This document shows positions 53,009 to 60,939 of a stretch of DNA of 64,000 nt, in pieces; within the stretch, counting starts at the first letter, position 1, and each line of letters opens with the position of its first letter. Under the pieces are notes generated by a model, which saw nothing but the letters and a program-made list of their open reading frames with translations, ran no database searches and had not been told where the DNA came from. Location of the stretch: contig CAUAGM010000002.1 of the NCBI GenBank assembly GCA_958428545.1, positions 62,001 to 126,000 on the forward strand. Direction: 5' to 3'. The translations under genes were made by a program, and so were the position numbers. This stretch comes from an uncultured Arcanobacterium sp. GTDB taxonomy: Bacteria > Actinomycetota > Actinomycetes > Actinomycetales > Actinomycetaceae.

Positions 53009-54847
53009 ATGTCTAACTTCAAAAAAGTACTTGGCGTCGCAGCCGGCGTGATGATTGCAAGCCAGTCAGCAACTTTCGCAGCTGCCGCCCCAGCAGAAAC
53101 TTCCACCGAGAATACTCCACAAAACTTAAATGTGACTACAAACTCCGCAAACACGACCGTCACAGCAGCAGACGTGGAAAAAGCACAGCGAGAATTAAAA
53201 GCTAGCGAAAGATTCTTAAAAGAAACTGCAGTAGCTCAAGGCATCGCCAGCGACAATCTAAAATCTGCTGAAAAAGATCTTAAAGTAAAAGAAAAAATGG
53301 CTGCCGAAGCAAAAGCTGCAGAAGAAAAGCTCCCAAGAGTGCCTGAAGCAGATCTAATGAAAAAACTTGCAGAAAAGCAAAAAGCTGATCAAGCATTAGA
53401 GCATGCAAAAGCGAATAAAGAGCAAACTGCTGCTACTTTAAAGAAAGACAGCGAAGAATCGGAAAAAGCACAAAAAGCTTTAGCTACCGCGCAAACTGAG
53501 CAAAAAGATCTTGAAGCAAAAGAACAAGACGCAATAAAAAATCTTGAAGCAGCTAAACAAGCAAAAACCGAAGGCGATTCGCAATTTGCGAAACTAAAGC
53601 AAGAAAAAGAAGCAGAAATTCAAGAAAGTAGCGCTAAATTTCAGAATAAACTAACACAGATTCAAGATACTATTAGCCAGATATCGGAAAAAGAAAAAAC
53701 TATCCAGACTAAAAAAGAAGAATTAGCAGTAAAACAGCACGAACTGCAACAGAAAAATTCTGAACTTGAGCAGCAAAAGCAAGAAAAACAAAAAGCCGAA
53801 GCTTGGATCGCTTCCGAAATGGCCAGAACTGCAGGTATTCAAACGAAATTAACCTCATTTAAGCAGGCACTGGCTCAGGCAATACAAGAAGGTAAACCCG
53901 AAGATTCAGTTGAATACAAAACCGCTAAACAACTTGTTGATGAAGCAGATGCTGAACTGAAAGAAAATCAGCGAAAGATCCAAGAAGGTAAAGATAATAA
54001 AGCTCAAGCCGAGCAAAAAATTCAAGCTATCGAACCAGCAATTGAACGCATCAATAACGATATCAAACAGATAAACGAAACAATTACTACTGAAACAACT
54101 GCCCTAAATCAGCTAAACAAAGATAAAGATGCTCTTGAAGCAGAAAAACAGCAGTTAATGACTCAAACAGAAGCATTAAATACAGCGTATGACGCCATCA
54201 AAAAAGACTGGAATGCCAAGATTAAGACACTAGGAGGCGACGTCAAGGCTGCAGAAACAGCAAAGCAAGAAGCGACGAAAAACAACGATGAAAAGAAGCA
54301 AGAAGTCGCTAGACTCATGGCAGACGCTGATGCGAAAGTAGATGCACACAAAAAGGCACGTACAGCAGATCAAGAAGCTACCACTAAACTAGCAGCTGCT
54401 GAAAACGAAGCAAAAACTGCTAACGAAGCTTACCAAGCAACGACAGAAGCTCTCAACAAACTAAAGGCTGCACAAGCTGATTTAGCGAAAGCTAATGCTG
54501 CTTTAGCAAAAGCTAAGCAGAAGAAAGACGCTGCAAGCGGAGAACTCGGTGATTTAACGGCGGACTTGCAAAAAGCGACCGAACGCGTAGAAAAAGCACG
54601 CGCTAATTACGCTAAGCTAATGGCACAATATCAGGCACAACTCCAGATGAGCCAAAACCACAATATGAAGCCAAATCCTGCGACGCCAACACTAAAGACT
54701 CCAAATGCGATGCAGCAACCAAAGCACTTAAAGGAGTTGTCACAAACAGGTGGAACTCTTGGTGCAGATACTTTTGCACTGATCAGCGCAAGCTTAGTGC
54801 TAGGTGCAGGTCTGCTCGGGATGAGCAAGAAACGTCGCGATTCATAA
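53009..54847 (+). CDS. Cell-wall-anchored coiled-coil surface protein (LSQTG)
   Basis: 612 aa. Signal peptide MSNFKKVLGVAAGVMIASQS, cleavage near AAA-APA. Residues ~50-540 are almost uninterrupted Lys/Glu/Ala/Gln heptads (EKAQRELKASERFLKETAV, KEKTIQTKKEELAVKQHEL), that is, a long coiled coil like those of M-protein-like adhesins. A Met/Asn/Pro-rich linker and the sorting signal LSQTGG, hydrophobic helix and KKRRDS tail follow. It would project as a fibre from the wall; ligand unknown. The codon choice and AT-richness differ from the housekeeping block. Expression may be phase-variable through the C9 tract upstream. Confidence 0.88.
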   Translation: MSNFKKVLGVAAGVMIASQSATFAAAAPAETSTENTPQNLNVTTNSANTTVTAADVEKAQRELKASERFLKETAVAQGIASDNLKSAEKDLKVKEKMAAEAKAAEEKLPRVPEADLMKKLAEKQKADQALEHAKANKEQTAATLKKDSEESEKAQKALATAQTEQKDLEAKEQDAIKNLEAAKQAKTEGDSQFAKLKQEKEAEIQESSAKFQNKLTQIQDTISQISEKEKTIQTKKEELAVKQHELQQKNSELEQQKQEKQKAEAWIASEMARTAGIQTKLTSFKQALAQAIQEGKPEDSVEYKTAKQLVDEADAELKENQRKIQEGKDNKAQAEQKIQAIEPAIERINNDIKQINETITTETTALNQLNKDKDALEAEKQQLMTQTEALNTAYDAIKKDWNAKIKTLGGDVKAAETAKQEATKNNDEKKQEVARLMADADAKVDAHKKARTADQEATTKLAAAENEAKTANEAYQATTEALNKLKAAQADLAKANAALAKAKQKKDAASGELGDLTADLQKATERVEKARANYAKLMAQYQAQLQMSQNHNMKPNPATPTLKTPNAMQQPKHLKELSQTGGTLGADTFALISASLVLGAGLLGMSKKRRDS

Positions 54848-54880
54848 GAATTGCAATAAGCATAATTTACAATAGTTAAA

Positions 54881-54919
54881 AATATTGGTGACCGTAAGAA
54901 AAATACGGTCACCAATATT
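54881..54919 (+). terminator. Terminator of the coiled-coil surface protein
   Basis: AATATTGGTGACCGTA pairs perfectly with TACGGTCACCAATATT (16-bp stem, 7-nt A-rich loop), followed by TGTATTCTT. 34 bp after the stop codon. Confidence 0.88.
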
Positions 54920-55892
54920 TGTATTCTTGCATTTATCTCTGTTTAATTTTTGCGTATTTTCTTTTTGCACGTATTTTCTGCAAATTTTTACATTTTACTT
55001 TCGTTTTCAGTAGGAATTAAGGAAGAGGCAGAAAATATTTTCAGATGGGCGGTTCGCACCCCGTCCGCACTTATACTGGCACAATTTGGCACAATTTGCT
55101 GTGCCACGAATCGCAGGTAAACGAAAAACACCCACAGACATACCCGCCTTTTCTCTGTGCCCTGCTCCTTCTTCTTCGTGTGGCGAGCGGCGCGGCAGCG
55201 CCGTGAGGCACACGCTCTGTCTTTATTCTTGAAATCCTGCTTTTCCTGCAAACAAAAAAAACGAGGGTTGCTATTAGCAACCCTCGAATTTATAGACAAG
55301 CGCGAACTCATTCTTGAAAAAGAATAGAGTTCGACGCTTCGTGCTCGTAGTTATCTGGCTGCCGAAGATGATACAAAACGAAAGGAGTGACGGCGGTGGT
55401 GAAGATGGGCTTTTCCGCCTGATAACAAGCCAAAATGCCGATTACGCATTTGAGTTGGAAGGCATTGGTTTGGTCGCAAATGATCGGAGCACATCACTAA
55501 TGGATTATCTGTCTACGAATTTTGGAGCGGGCTTTACCCCGCGAAAGCCATGCCGCGAAAAAGTTACTCCTCCCGCGCAAAGGTTGCTCCACATTCTTCT
55601 GACGGATCATTGATTCTTCCGTAGTAGACGCAGACGGCATCATTGTATTCCCTTTCCGTGACGGATTGTCATTCTCGTGGTGAAGCTGACGGGAGTACAG
55701 GATTTAGATGAAGGCGATGACCGCGCCAGTGGTCAATCAGCCAACGATCGTGACTGGCGATAATCCACATTACCTGGTCAATTGTCTGGTATTTCATCAA
55801 ACCAAAGCTCGTTGACAGTTTATCTTGGGGCAAGAATAGATGCTTGCATAAGCCATATTAGCAGTCAGATATATTTTGGAGGAAGTTATAAA
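54920..55892. other. Gene-poor stretch with two hairpins
   Basis: About 970 bp with no confident gene. Minus-strand frames at 54988-55311 lack ribosome-binding sites and homology. A + strand frame (55314-55613) contains DGLFRLITSQNADYAFELEG, faintly like a ricin-type lectin repeat, but is short and unsupported. Hairpins lie at 55262-55286 and 55303-55331 (GAACTC-ATTCTT paired with AAGAAT-A-GAGTTC). Confidence 0.4.
55250..55286 (-). terminator. Minus-strand terminator-like hairpin
   Basis: CGAGGGTTGCTA pairs with TAGCAACCCTCG (12-bp stem, 1-nt loop), with a long A-run on its left (ACAAAAAAAA), that is, a T-run on the minus strand. No minus-strand gene to its right is recognisable, so it may be a leftover of a lost gene. 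Confidence 0.6.
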
Positions 55893-56383
55893 ATGTCCAT
55901 CAATAACATAAATAACTCTGGCGACGGAAACATTTTCAATCAAAATATTGGTGACAAATCCATATATGACCTCTTTGATATTGATGGCCTAGCGTACGAA
56001 TGGTGTCACAGAAAAAATGTTGTCACCAAGACTCGTAAATCACGGGTTAAAAGTTCAATTTTGAAGATTGTTCTCGGCTTGGTCCTACTGGGGTATGTCT
56101 TTTCGTTGCTTTTTCTGAAGGCGCCTTCGACAGTATTCCAGCATTCATTTCCTTCTTAAGAGAGCTGTCAAAAGAAGCCATCATCACAATACTAACTTTT
56201 ATAGCGGGAGCTGTTGCAACGCTGGTGGGAAGCTCAGATGCTTGCCACCGCAGCGATGCTGAGAAAAGAAATAGGGAGGCTATGGATCTGATTGCACGTC
56301 GCGTAATTGATCTTAATTTCTCAACGAGACAGTGGAAGAATGCCAAGAAAAGAGCGGAAAAACTTGTGTACCCAGGCTATTGA
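55893..56383 (+). pseudogene. Frameshifted small membrane protein with NQNIGD motif
   Basis: Starts at ATG 55893 with GGAGGAAG upstream: MSINNINNSGDGNIFNQNIG, then a TM (KIVLGLVLLGYVFSLLFL). Near 56090-56110 a one-base shift is needed to continue GAFDSIPAFISFLREL, a second TM (IITILTFIAGAVATLVGSS) and a basic helical tail (EKRNREAMDLIARRVIDL ... EKLVYPGY) to TGA 56381. The asparagine-rich GDGNIFNQNIGD start is seen in several bacterial membrane proteins of unknown role. It could also be two adjacent coding pieces; not assigned. Confidence 0.5.
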
Positions 56384-56579
56384 CTTTTGTACCCGCCCAG
56401 CACTCTGTAGCAAAATGGGTGTTCTCTTGTTTTGTCGTATGAGGCGGTTTTTCCTTGGCAGAGCTGGTTTCTAAGGGAGCGCCTGCCTGTTGGGTGGGTG
56501 AACTGGAGGGTACTAGGGTACACTCTGGTAAGCGTAGCTGGGGTTCAGGAGGTAGTGTGGGGCGCCTTGACCATGAGAG

Positions 56580-56610
56580 CGTCAAATTGTATAGCGCTTC
56601 GTCAAATTGT
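56580..56610 (+). promoter_or_regulatory. 20-bp-phased direct repeats upstream of lasso promoter
   Basis: CGTCAAATTGT occurs at 56580-56590 and exactly 20 bp further at 56600-56610; shorter relatives (TTGTCAAACG at 56643, CCGTCAAACTA at 56712) follow. Two identical words two helical turns apart are typical of activator binding sites such as response regulators. No regulator gene is encoded inside the cluster. Confidence 0.55.
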
Positions 56611-56642
56611 TTAGGCGTGAACACCGGGATTTCATCTAACCC

Positions 56643-56669
56643 TTGTCAAACGATTTTGGAAGATATAAA
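56643..56669 (+). promoter_or_regulatory. Putative lasso operon promoter
   Basis: TTGTCA (56643-56648), 15-bp spacer, TATAAA (56664-56669); the spacing is slightly short. It lies ~70 bp before lasA and just downstream of the phased repeats. Confidence 0.4.
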
Positions 56670-56738
56670 TTTGTAGAAGCGATGTAATAGAGCACCGTTT
56701 TGTTTACTAAATCCGTCAAACTACCACAGGAGGATCTC

Positions 56739-56867
56739 ATGTACAGCAAACCGACGGTGACGACTATCGGAAGCTTCAAGGAAGTTACCAATGGTGCGGG
56801 CAAAGCTCGTGAGAAGGATCTTCTCGGTTTCCGTGCCTTGATTGTAATCCACTGGCCTTGGAACTGA
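56739..56867 (+). CDS. lasA: Lasso peptide precursor
   Basis: 42 codons from ATG 56739, with AGGAGGA four bases upstream. The leader is MYSKPTVTTIGSFKEVTN: Tyr2, Pro5, Val7, Gly11 and Thr17 match the RRE-recognition pattern YxxPxLxxxG and the Thr required at position -2. The core is GAGKAREKD then LLGFRALIVIHWPWN (24 aa). Gly1 would be linked to Asp9 (9-membered ring) or, less usually, Glu7. The tail is hydrophobic and ends His-Trp-Pro-Trp-Asn; no Cys, hence class II. It is followed by a strong hairpin and then cyclase, RRE and peptidase genes, which makes the assignment firm. Confidence 0.93.
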   Translation: MYSKPTVTTIGSFKEVTNGAGKAREKDLLGFRALIVIHWPWN

Positions 56868-56875
56868 GATGATGC

Positions 56876-56930
56876 GATTGGTGTAGAGCAGTGTTAAGCG
56901 TTAATGCCTAATGGCTGCTCTACACCGATT
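56876..56930 (+). promoter_or_regulatory. Attenuator/terminator hairpin between lasA and lasC
   Basis: GATTGGTGTAGAGCAG (56876-56891) pairs with CTGCTCTACACCGATT (56915-56930), 16 bp with G-U pairs at the base and a 23-nt loop, followed by TTGCTGTCTTTTT. It begins 9 bp after the lasA stop. Partial termination here would give excess precursor mRNA over enzyme mRNA. Confidence 0.8.
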
Positions 56931-56993
56931 TTGCTGTCTTTTTATCGCTTTAACTTGTGTGGTTAGTATTTACGACTTGTTTGGGGGTGTCAC

Positions 56994-58763
56994 GTGACGT
57001 TTGCGAACCGCTGGAATTCTGTTGCGGTAGTGTTGCCAGATTGGGTGTCGGTGAGTCAAGACGGGGGCGTAAAGCTCGCAGTACCGTATCTTGAGCGTGG
57101 ACACTTTCTGAATGTCATTGAAACCCCCAATTCTACGAGGTATGTATTAGGATCCACAGAAGGCCACCTGAAGTTATCAGAACTGCACAATCTTGATTCG
57201 GGGTCCCTGCTTAAATCTGCTGCGCTGAGTGACTTTACGGTTGTAGAGATTTTCAAAGACGGTACTTGGCGCGCCTATGCTGATCGGTTTGGATTTTACC
57301 CCTTGTACTATTGCGAGGAGTACGATGGGTCACTTTGTATATGGTTTGACCTACGCCAGGTTGCCCAATCCGGTAAGTCATATTCACACTTGTATTGTGC
57401 GGTTTTTCTCGCTGGTCTTAACCAGACCTACCCATTCGATTCCTTTACTGTATGGCAGGGGGTTAGGCAATTATCTCCCGGTTGCATGCTCTCTGGGCTT
57501 GAGGAGAAAAAGCCGAAACTGACTCGAGTGGCAGAATACCCTTCTGCTGATCTTGAGTTGGATCAAGCGGTTCTAGGATTCCGTGAAAGTGTCATCCGTA
57601 GGCTAGATTTTCTGCTCGGAGACGCCGAGAGGGTGTCTTGTGATCTTTCGGGAGGATTAGACTCCTCATATACTGCTGCGATGCTCAGTAACCGCGTGTC
57701 AGGTCTTCAGACAGTTTTTCTTGACGATGGTGAGGGAAATCAGAACGACCGACATTGGGCTAATACGGTGGCCCAACAAATCCATAGTCACCATCGGGTT
57801 CTTGATTATCTCAGTCATTCAACCGTACTAGGCGCAGAGCCCAATACTCTCCGAACGAGAATGAATTTTGGCTTCGACGAATCATTTAGATATGCGACAT
57901 TGGCGCAGTACCTGAGAGACCTTACTATTAAATTTGGTGCCACACTCCATTTCAATGGGCATGGCGGGGATGAACTGTTTGGCCCAAACGCCGCGATGTC
58001 GTGGTCATATCTTCGATATGGACATGGCAGCAGGGTAAGCCGCATGAAAAATATTATTGGTTTTGCGTCGGCCAATAAGTTTAAGTATTCAGATTTTAGG
58101 GGAGCTCTTTCACTTGATTATCCTTTCAGCGAGGAGCTGGTCAATGGGTTCAAACGAACCAGCAGAGGCAGCTTAAATTCTGAAAAGTATGATACTAGTT
58201 GGCTCCCTGCTCCAGATTTTCCGTCGTATTCTACGGCTGGGCTGCATGCTGAGATCGAAAGAGCCATTGGTATTTTGGTCACTGAATTAAGGGAACCTTA
58301 TTCGGTCGACCGCTCTCAGCATCGTATAGCCGAGGATGTAGTTGCTCATGTTTCTCTACTGAGAGGGCTGAATAGCTTTCAGTCAGGGTTTGGTGAATTT
58401 CATTTCGCTTCCTTGTTTTTGTCGCCTTCGGTGATTTCTGCTGCTATGGCTCTTGCAGTTGATGACAGGTTCCTAGCGCGAGTCGCCAAACCAATGCTAT
58501 ATCATACTTGGCCCCAACGGGTCGACAGAAAAATCTTCACCAGACAAGATAAAGGCGAGTATTCCTCGGCTACATTTTCAGAGTTTGAGTCTGTGAAATC
58601 ACGTGTTAGAGATCTTCTTAGTTCCAACGGCGTATTGATCCAAATGGGTTTGCTTGATGCAAAATTGGTTGAGAAGGCTCTCAATTTGTTTAGCATTGAT
58701 GGTACAGAGTTAGATCACCTGATGCGGGCTGCCGCCTTAGAAGCATGGCTATCGGGGAAGTAG
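56994..58763 (+). CDS. lasC: Lasso cyclase (asparagine synthetase-like, LasC)
   Basis: 589 aa from GTG 56994. N-terminal region (~1-190) has the fold of an AsnB glutaminase domain but lacks the catalytic N-terminal Cys, as in McjC. The synthetase domain carries the PP-loop CDLSGGLDSSYTAAML (~residue 217) and the FNGHGGDELFG motif (~320). It adenylates the side chain of the ring Asp/Glu and joins it to Gly1 of the core with ATP. Length is normal for actinobacterial LasC. The following gene starts 10 bp after its stop. Confidence 0.93.
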   Translation: MTFANRWNSVAVVLPDWVSVSQDGGVKLAVPYLERGHFLNVIETPNSTRYVLGSTEGHLKLSELHNLDSGSLLKSAALSDFTVVEIFKDGTWRAYADRFGFYPLYYCEEYDGSLCIWFDLRQVAQSGKSYSHLYCAVFLAGLNQTYPFDSFTVWQGVRQLSPGCMLSGLEEKKPKLTRVAEYPSADLELDQAVLGFRESVIRRLDFLLGDAERVSCDLSGGLDSSYTAAMLSNRVSGLQTVFLDDGEGNQNDRHWANTVAQQIHSHHRVLDYLSHSTVLGAEPNTLRTRMNFGFDESFRYATLAQYLRDLTIKFGATLHFNGHGGDELFGPNAAMSWSYLRYGHGSRVSRMKNIIGFASANKFKYSDFRGALSLDYPFSEELVNGFKRTSRGSLNSEKYDTSWLPAPDFPSYSTAGLHAEIERAIGILVTELREPYSVDRSQHRIAEDVVAHVSLLRGLNSFQSGFGEFHFASLFLSPSVISAAMALAVDDRFLARVAKPMLYHTWPQRVDRKIFTRQDKGEYSSATFSEFESVKSRVRDLLSSNGVLIQMGLLDAKLVEKALNLFSIDGTELDHLMRAAALEAWLSGK

Positions 58764-58773
58764 AGAACGAGAT

Positions 58774-59037
58774 ATGTACAATTTATCAAAAGCAATTACC
58801 TGGAATGAAGTTGATGACGGTGCTGTAATCTTAGTGCACACTACAGGGGATTACCTCCATTTTGATTCATCAACATGTTATGCCATACGGCGACTGGTAG
58901 GCGGAGCGACATTAACTCAGTTAGTTAGGGAACTAAGTAATCAATATCCAGATATTAATCCAAATCAAATCCAGTCCGACTATGAAGAGCTTATCAATGC
59001 TCTGATAAATAAAAGGATACTGGAGGAGTCGCGATGA
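58774..59037 (+). CDS. lasB1: Lasso RRE protein (PqqD-like, LasB1)
   Basis: 87 aa, PqqD-like winged-helix fold: ITWNEVDDGAVILVHTTGDYLHFDSSTCYAI, then AIRRLVGGATLTQLVRELS and ALINKRILEE. It binds the leader of LasA (Tyr/Pro/Gly motif) and delivers it to the peptidase and cyclase. The separate RRE gene is typical of actinobacterial clusters. Its TGA overlaps the next ATG by four bases. Confidence 0.93.
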   Translation: MYNLSKAITWNEVDDGAVILVHTTGDYLHFDSSTCYAIRRLVGGATLTQLVRELSNQYPDINPNQIQSDYEELINALINKRILEESR

Positions 59038-59450
59038 GTTCCCCTATCTATATGGAAAAACGTGCACAGCTAAGTTTCTGTGAAAAGTGGGGTGCGCGGA
59101 TTGCAGCAACGGTAGCGTATTTCATAGTGAAATTGAAGCCCGCACTCTTAATGCATATTCTACGGCTGTTCGTGGTTAAGCAAGGGCGAGCTGATTATAA
59201 GGAAGTTGAGAGGATTCGTACTTCTGTTAACAGTGTTAGTTCACGATGTGCAGGAAATGGATGTTTACAGCGATCAGTTGCTGTAATGATTATTTCCTGG
59301 TTCCGTAGAATACCTCTCACATGGAAAAGCGGATTCAGGGTTAGCCCGTTTATTGCCCATGCATGGGTGGAAGTAAATGGTCAGCCAGTTGGCGAGAACA
59401 TGGATCTATCTAACTTTTCCGTCAGTTTGGTGGTAGGAGGACAGTCATGA
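59034..59450 (+). CDS. lasB2: Lasso leader peptidase (transglutaminase-like, LasB2)
   Basis: 138 aa. The catalytic triad of the family is visible: Cys77 in CAGNGCLQRSVAV, His109 in SPFIAHAWVEVNG and an acidic residue in QPVGEN (~Glu121). It cleaves LasA after Asn18 to free the amino group of Gly1. The N-terminal ~50 residues contain a hydrophobic helix pair (AATVAYFIVKLKPALLMHIL). Overlaps both neighbours by 4 bp, so the three maturation genes are coupled. Confidence 0.92.
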   Translation: MSSPIYMEKRAQLSFCEKWGARIAATVAYFIVKLKPALLMHILRLFVVKQGRADYKEVERIRTSVNSVSSRCAGNGCLQRSVAVMIISWFRRIPLTWKSGFRVSPFIAHAWVEVNGQPVGENMDLSNFSVSLVVGGQS

Positions 59451-60151
59451 TCATTTTCGATAATCTTTCAAAGAAGTTTGATACTAACGAAGTTCTTAAG
59501 CAAGTAAGCTTTGTAGTTCCCTCTGGATCGATTGTCAGTCTGGTGGGTCCCAACGGATCGGGGAAATCTACTCTCTTACGTATTCTCTTAGAGCTGGAAA
59601 GTGCTACTTCGGGTAAGGCTCTTTTTGATGGTCAGTCCTACACAGAATTCTCGGTCAATCACGGCGTTGGCGTGTCACTTGACACAATGGTACCACACCC
59701 CTCTAGGCGAGCGCTTGATCAATTGTGGTGGGTAGCTGCGGCAAAAGGATTACCGAAGACGACCTGCATTGAAAAGCTGTCTCAGGTGGGTTTAGGGGAT
59801 GTTAGTAAGCGAAGAATTAAGGGTTTTTCTTTAGGGATGAAGCAACGACTAAGGATAGCGACAGCACTTTTGGGTAATCCAAGTGTTTTAGTGTTGGATG
59901 AACCAGTTAACGGTCTGGATCCTGAGGGAGTATTGTGGATACGAACGTTGCTTCAAGAGTTTGCGGATAACGGTGGAACTGTTCTGATAACGAGTCACCT
60001 AATGAATGAGCTTGAGCAGCTAGCAGATTCCTTCGTTTTCTTGCGTAAGGGAATCGTAGCCGAGCAGCTTGATCGAGTGCGTCTACGCGAAAAGTATGCA
60101 TCTCTGGAGGAGGCATACTTCCAAATTAACCACTCACGGAGCGAGGGGTAA
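59447..60151 (+). CDS. ABC transporter ATP-binding protein of the lasso cluster
   Basis: 234 aa, single NBD with Walker A LVGPNGSGKSTLLRILL, signature FSLGMKQRLRIA (the SLGMKQR variant of BcrA/LanF-type ATPases), Walker B VLVLDEPVNGLDPEG and H-loop LITSHLMNEL. With the two following permeases it resembles LanFEG/BcrAB immunity exporters, so self-protection is the most likely role. Starts within the lasB2 stop (ATGA overlap). Confidence 0.88.
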   Translation: MIIFDNLSKKFDTNEVLKQVSFVVPSGSIVSLVGPNGSGKSTLLRILLELESATSGKALFDGQSYTEFSVNHGVGVSLDTMVPHPSRRALDQLWWVAAAKGLPKTTCIEKLSQVGLGDVSKRRIKGFSLGMKQRLRIATALLGNPSVLVLDEPVNGLDPEGVLWIRTLLQEFADNGGTVLITSHLMNELEQLADSFVFLRKGIVAEQLDRVRLREKYASLEEAYFQINHSRSEG

Positions 60152-60155
60152 GCGC

Positions 60156-60935
60156 ATGCACGATTTTAGATCCGAATTTATAAGGTTCTGGTCTAGGACT
60201 GAAGTGATATATGCTACTCTCCCAGTTCTGGTGCTATGTATAATCTTTTCGGTAATTAATGGAGAGATTATGCTGGCGATAGAGTCCGGAGATTTTGCAG
60301 GACATGGTTTAGACCCTTCGCTGGCTTCAAAGCCACTTTCAAAGCTGCTCACTGAAGGTTACCTTGGACCTGTTTACCAGTCTTCTGTGATTTTCATTCC
60401 TTTAACGGCTGCCTTTCTTATACAAAAGGATTACAATTTGGGTGAACATGAATCTGTTCTCTTAAATTCCAAGAATTTGCTATCTCGAAAAATCGGTAGT
60501 GTATTTGCAGTTGTTTCTTGGGCATTATCAGCGACTTTGTTAGCAGCTATAGTGAACTATGTGATCTGTTTTCTGCAGGCGGGTGACAAAATTCGAGAGT
60601 CGCTTTCTATTGCCGAGGCCTTCTTTGTCTATTGTCGCGTCGCAGTATTTGCAGTACTTTTCGCAGTTTTGGCACTATTGATTACTGCTCTAACGCACAA
60701 ATTATTTCTCTCTGTTGTATTCTTTCTTGGGCTTTTATTTCTTTCCCTGACCGGAATGCTTCAGGGCGTGCCATTATTACATAATCTTCTTCCATTGATC
60801 GGCGGTAAATCATTCGCTTTCTGGGATAATGGTGAAGGTTCAATTCCAATCGGTCAATCTTTTATACTGCTGACCGCTTGGCTAATAGTCGCCTCTACTC
60901 TGTATTTGCTTGTAGCGGTTAGAAAGCGCCGGTGA
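60156..60935 (+). CDS. ABC-2-type permease of the lasso cluster (1)
   Basis: 259 aa from ATG 60156 (AGCGAGGGG upstream); the frame extends back to 60069 inside the ATPase gene. Six hydrophobic segments (e.g. VIYATLPVLVLCIIFSVING, FVYCRVAVFAVLFAVLALLI, VVFFLGLLFLSLTGMLQG) as in ABC-2/LanE-like permeases. Probably pairs with the next permease and the ATPase upstream for immunity or export. Confidence 0.82.
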   Translation: MHDFRSEFIRFWSRTEVIYATLPVLVLCIIFSVINGEIMLAIESGDFAGHGLDPSLASKPLSKLLTEGYLGPVYQSSVIFIPLTAAFLIQKDYNLGEHESVLLNSKNLLSRKIGSVFAVVSWALSATLLAAIVNYVICFLQAGDKIRESLSIAEAFFVYCRVAVFAVLFAVLALLITALTHKLFLSVVFFLGLLFLSLTGMLQGVPLLHNLLPLIGGKSFAFWDNGEGSIPIGQSFILLTAWLIVASTLYLLVAVRKRR

Positions 60936-60939
60936 CTAT

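Larger units (their letters stand above)
56384..56738. other. Upstream region of the lasso peptide operon
   Basis: No gene (two overlapping short frames lack ribosome-binding sites). It holds the direct repeats at 56580-56610, a plausible promoter at 56643-56669 and a ~70-nt leader before lasA. Confidence 0.55.

Noticed and set aside
54988..55311. Overlapping Arg/Cys-rich minus-strand frames as small peptides
   Set aside because: No ribosome-binding sites or RiPP-like leader; three frames open by chance over the same stretch.
55314..55613. Possible ricin-type lectin fragment
   Set aside because: Only ~20 residues are suggestive; too weak to annotate as a gene.
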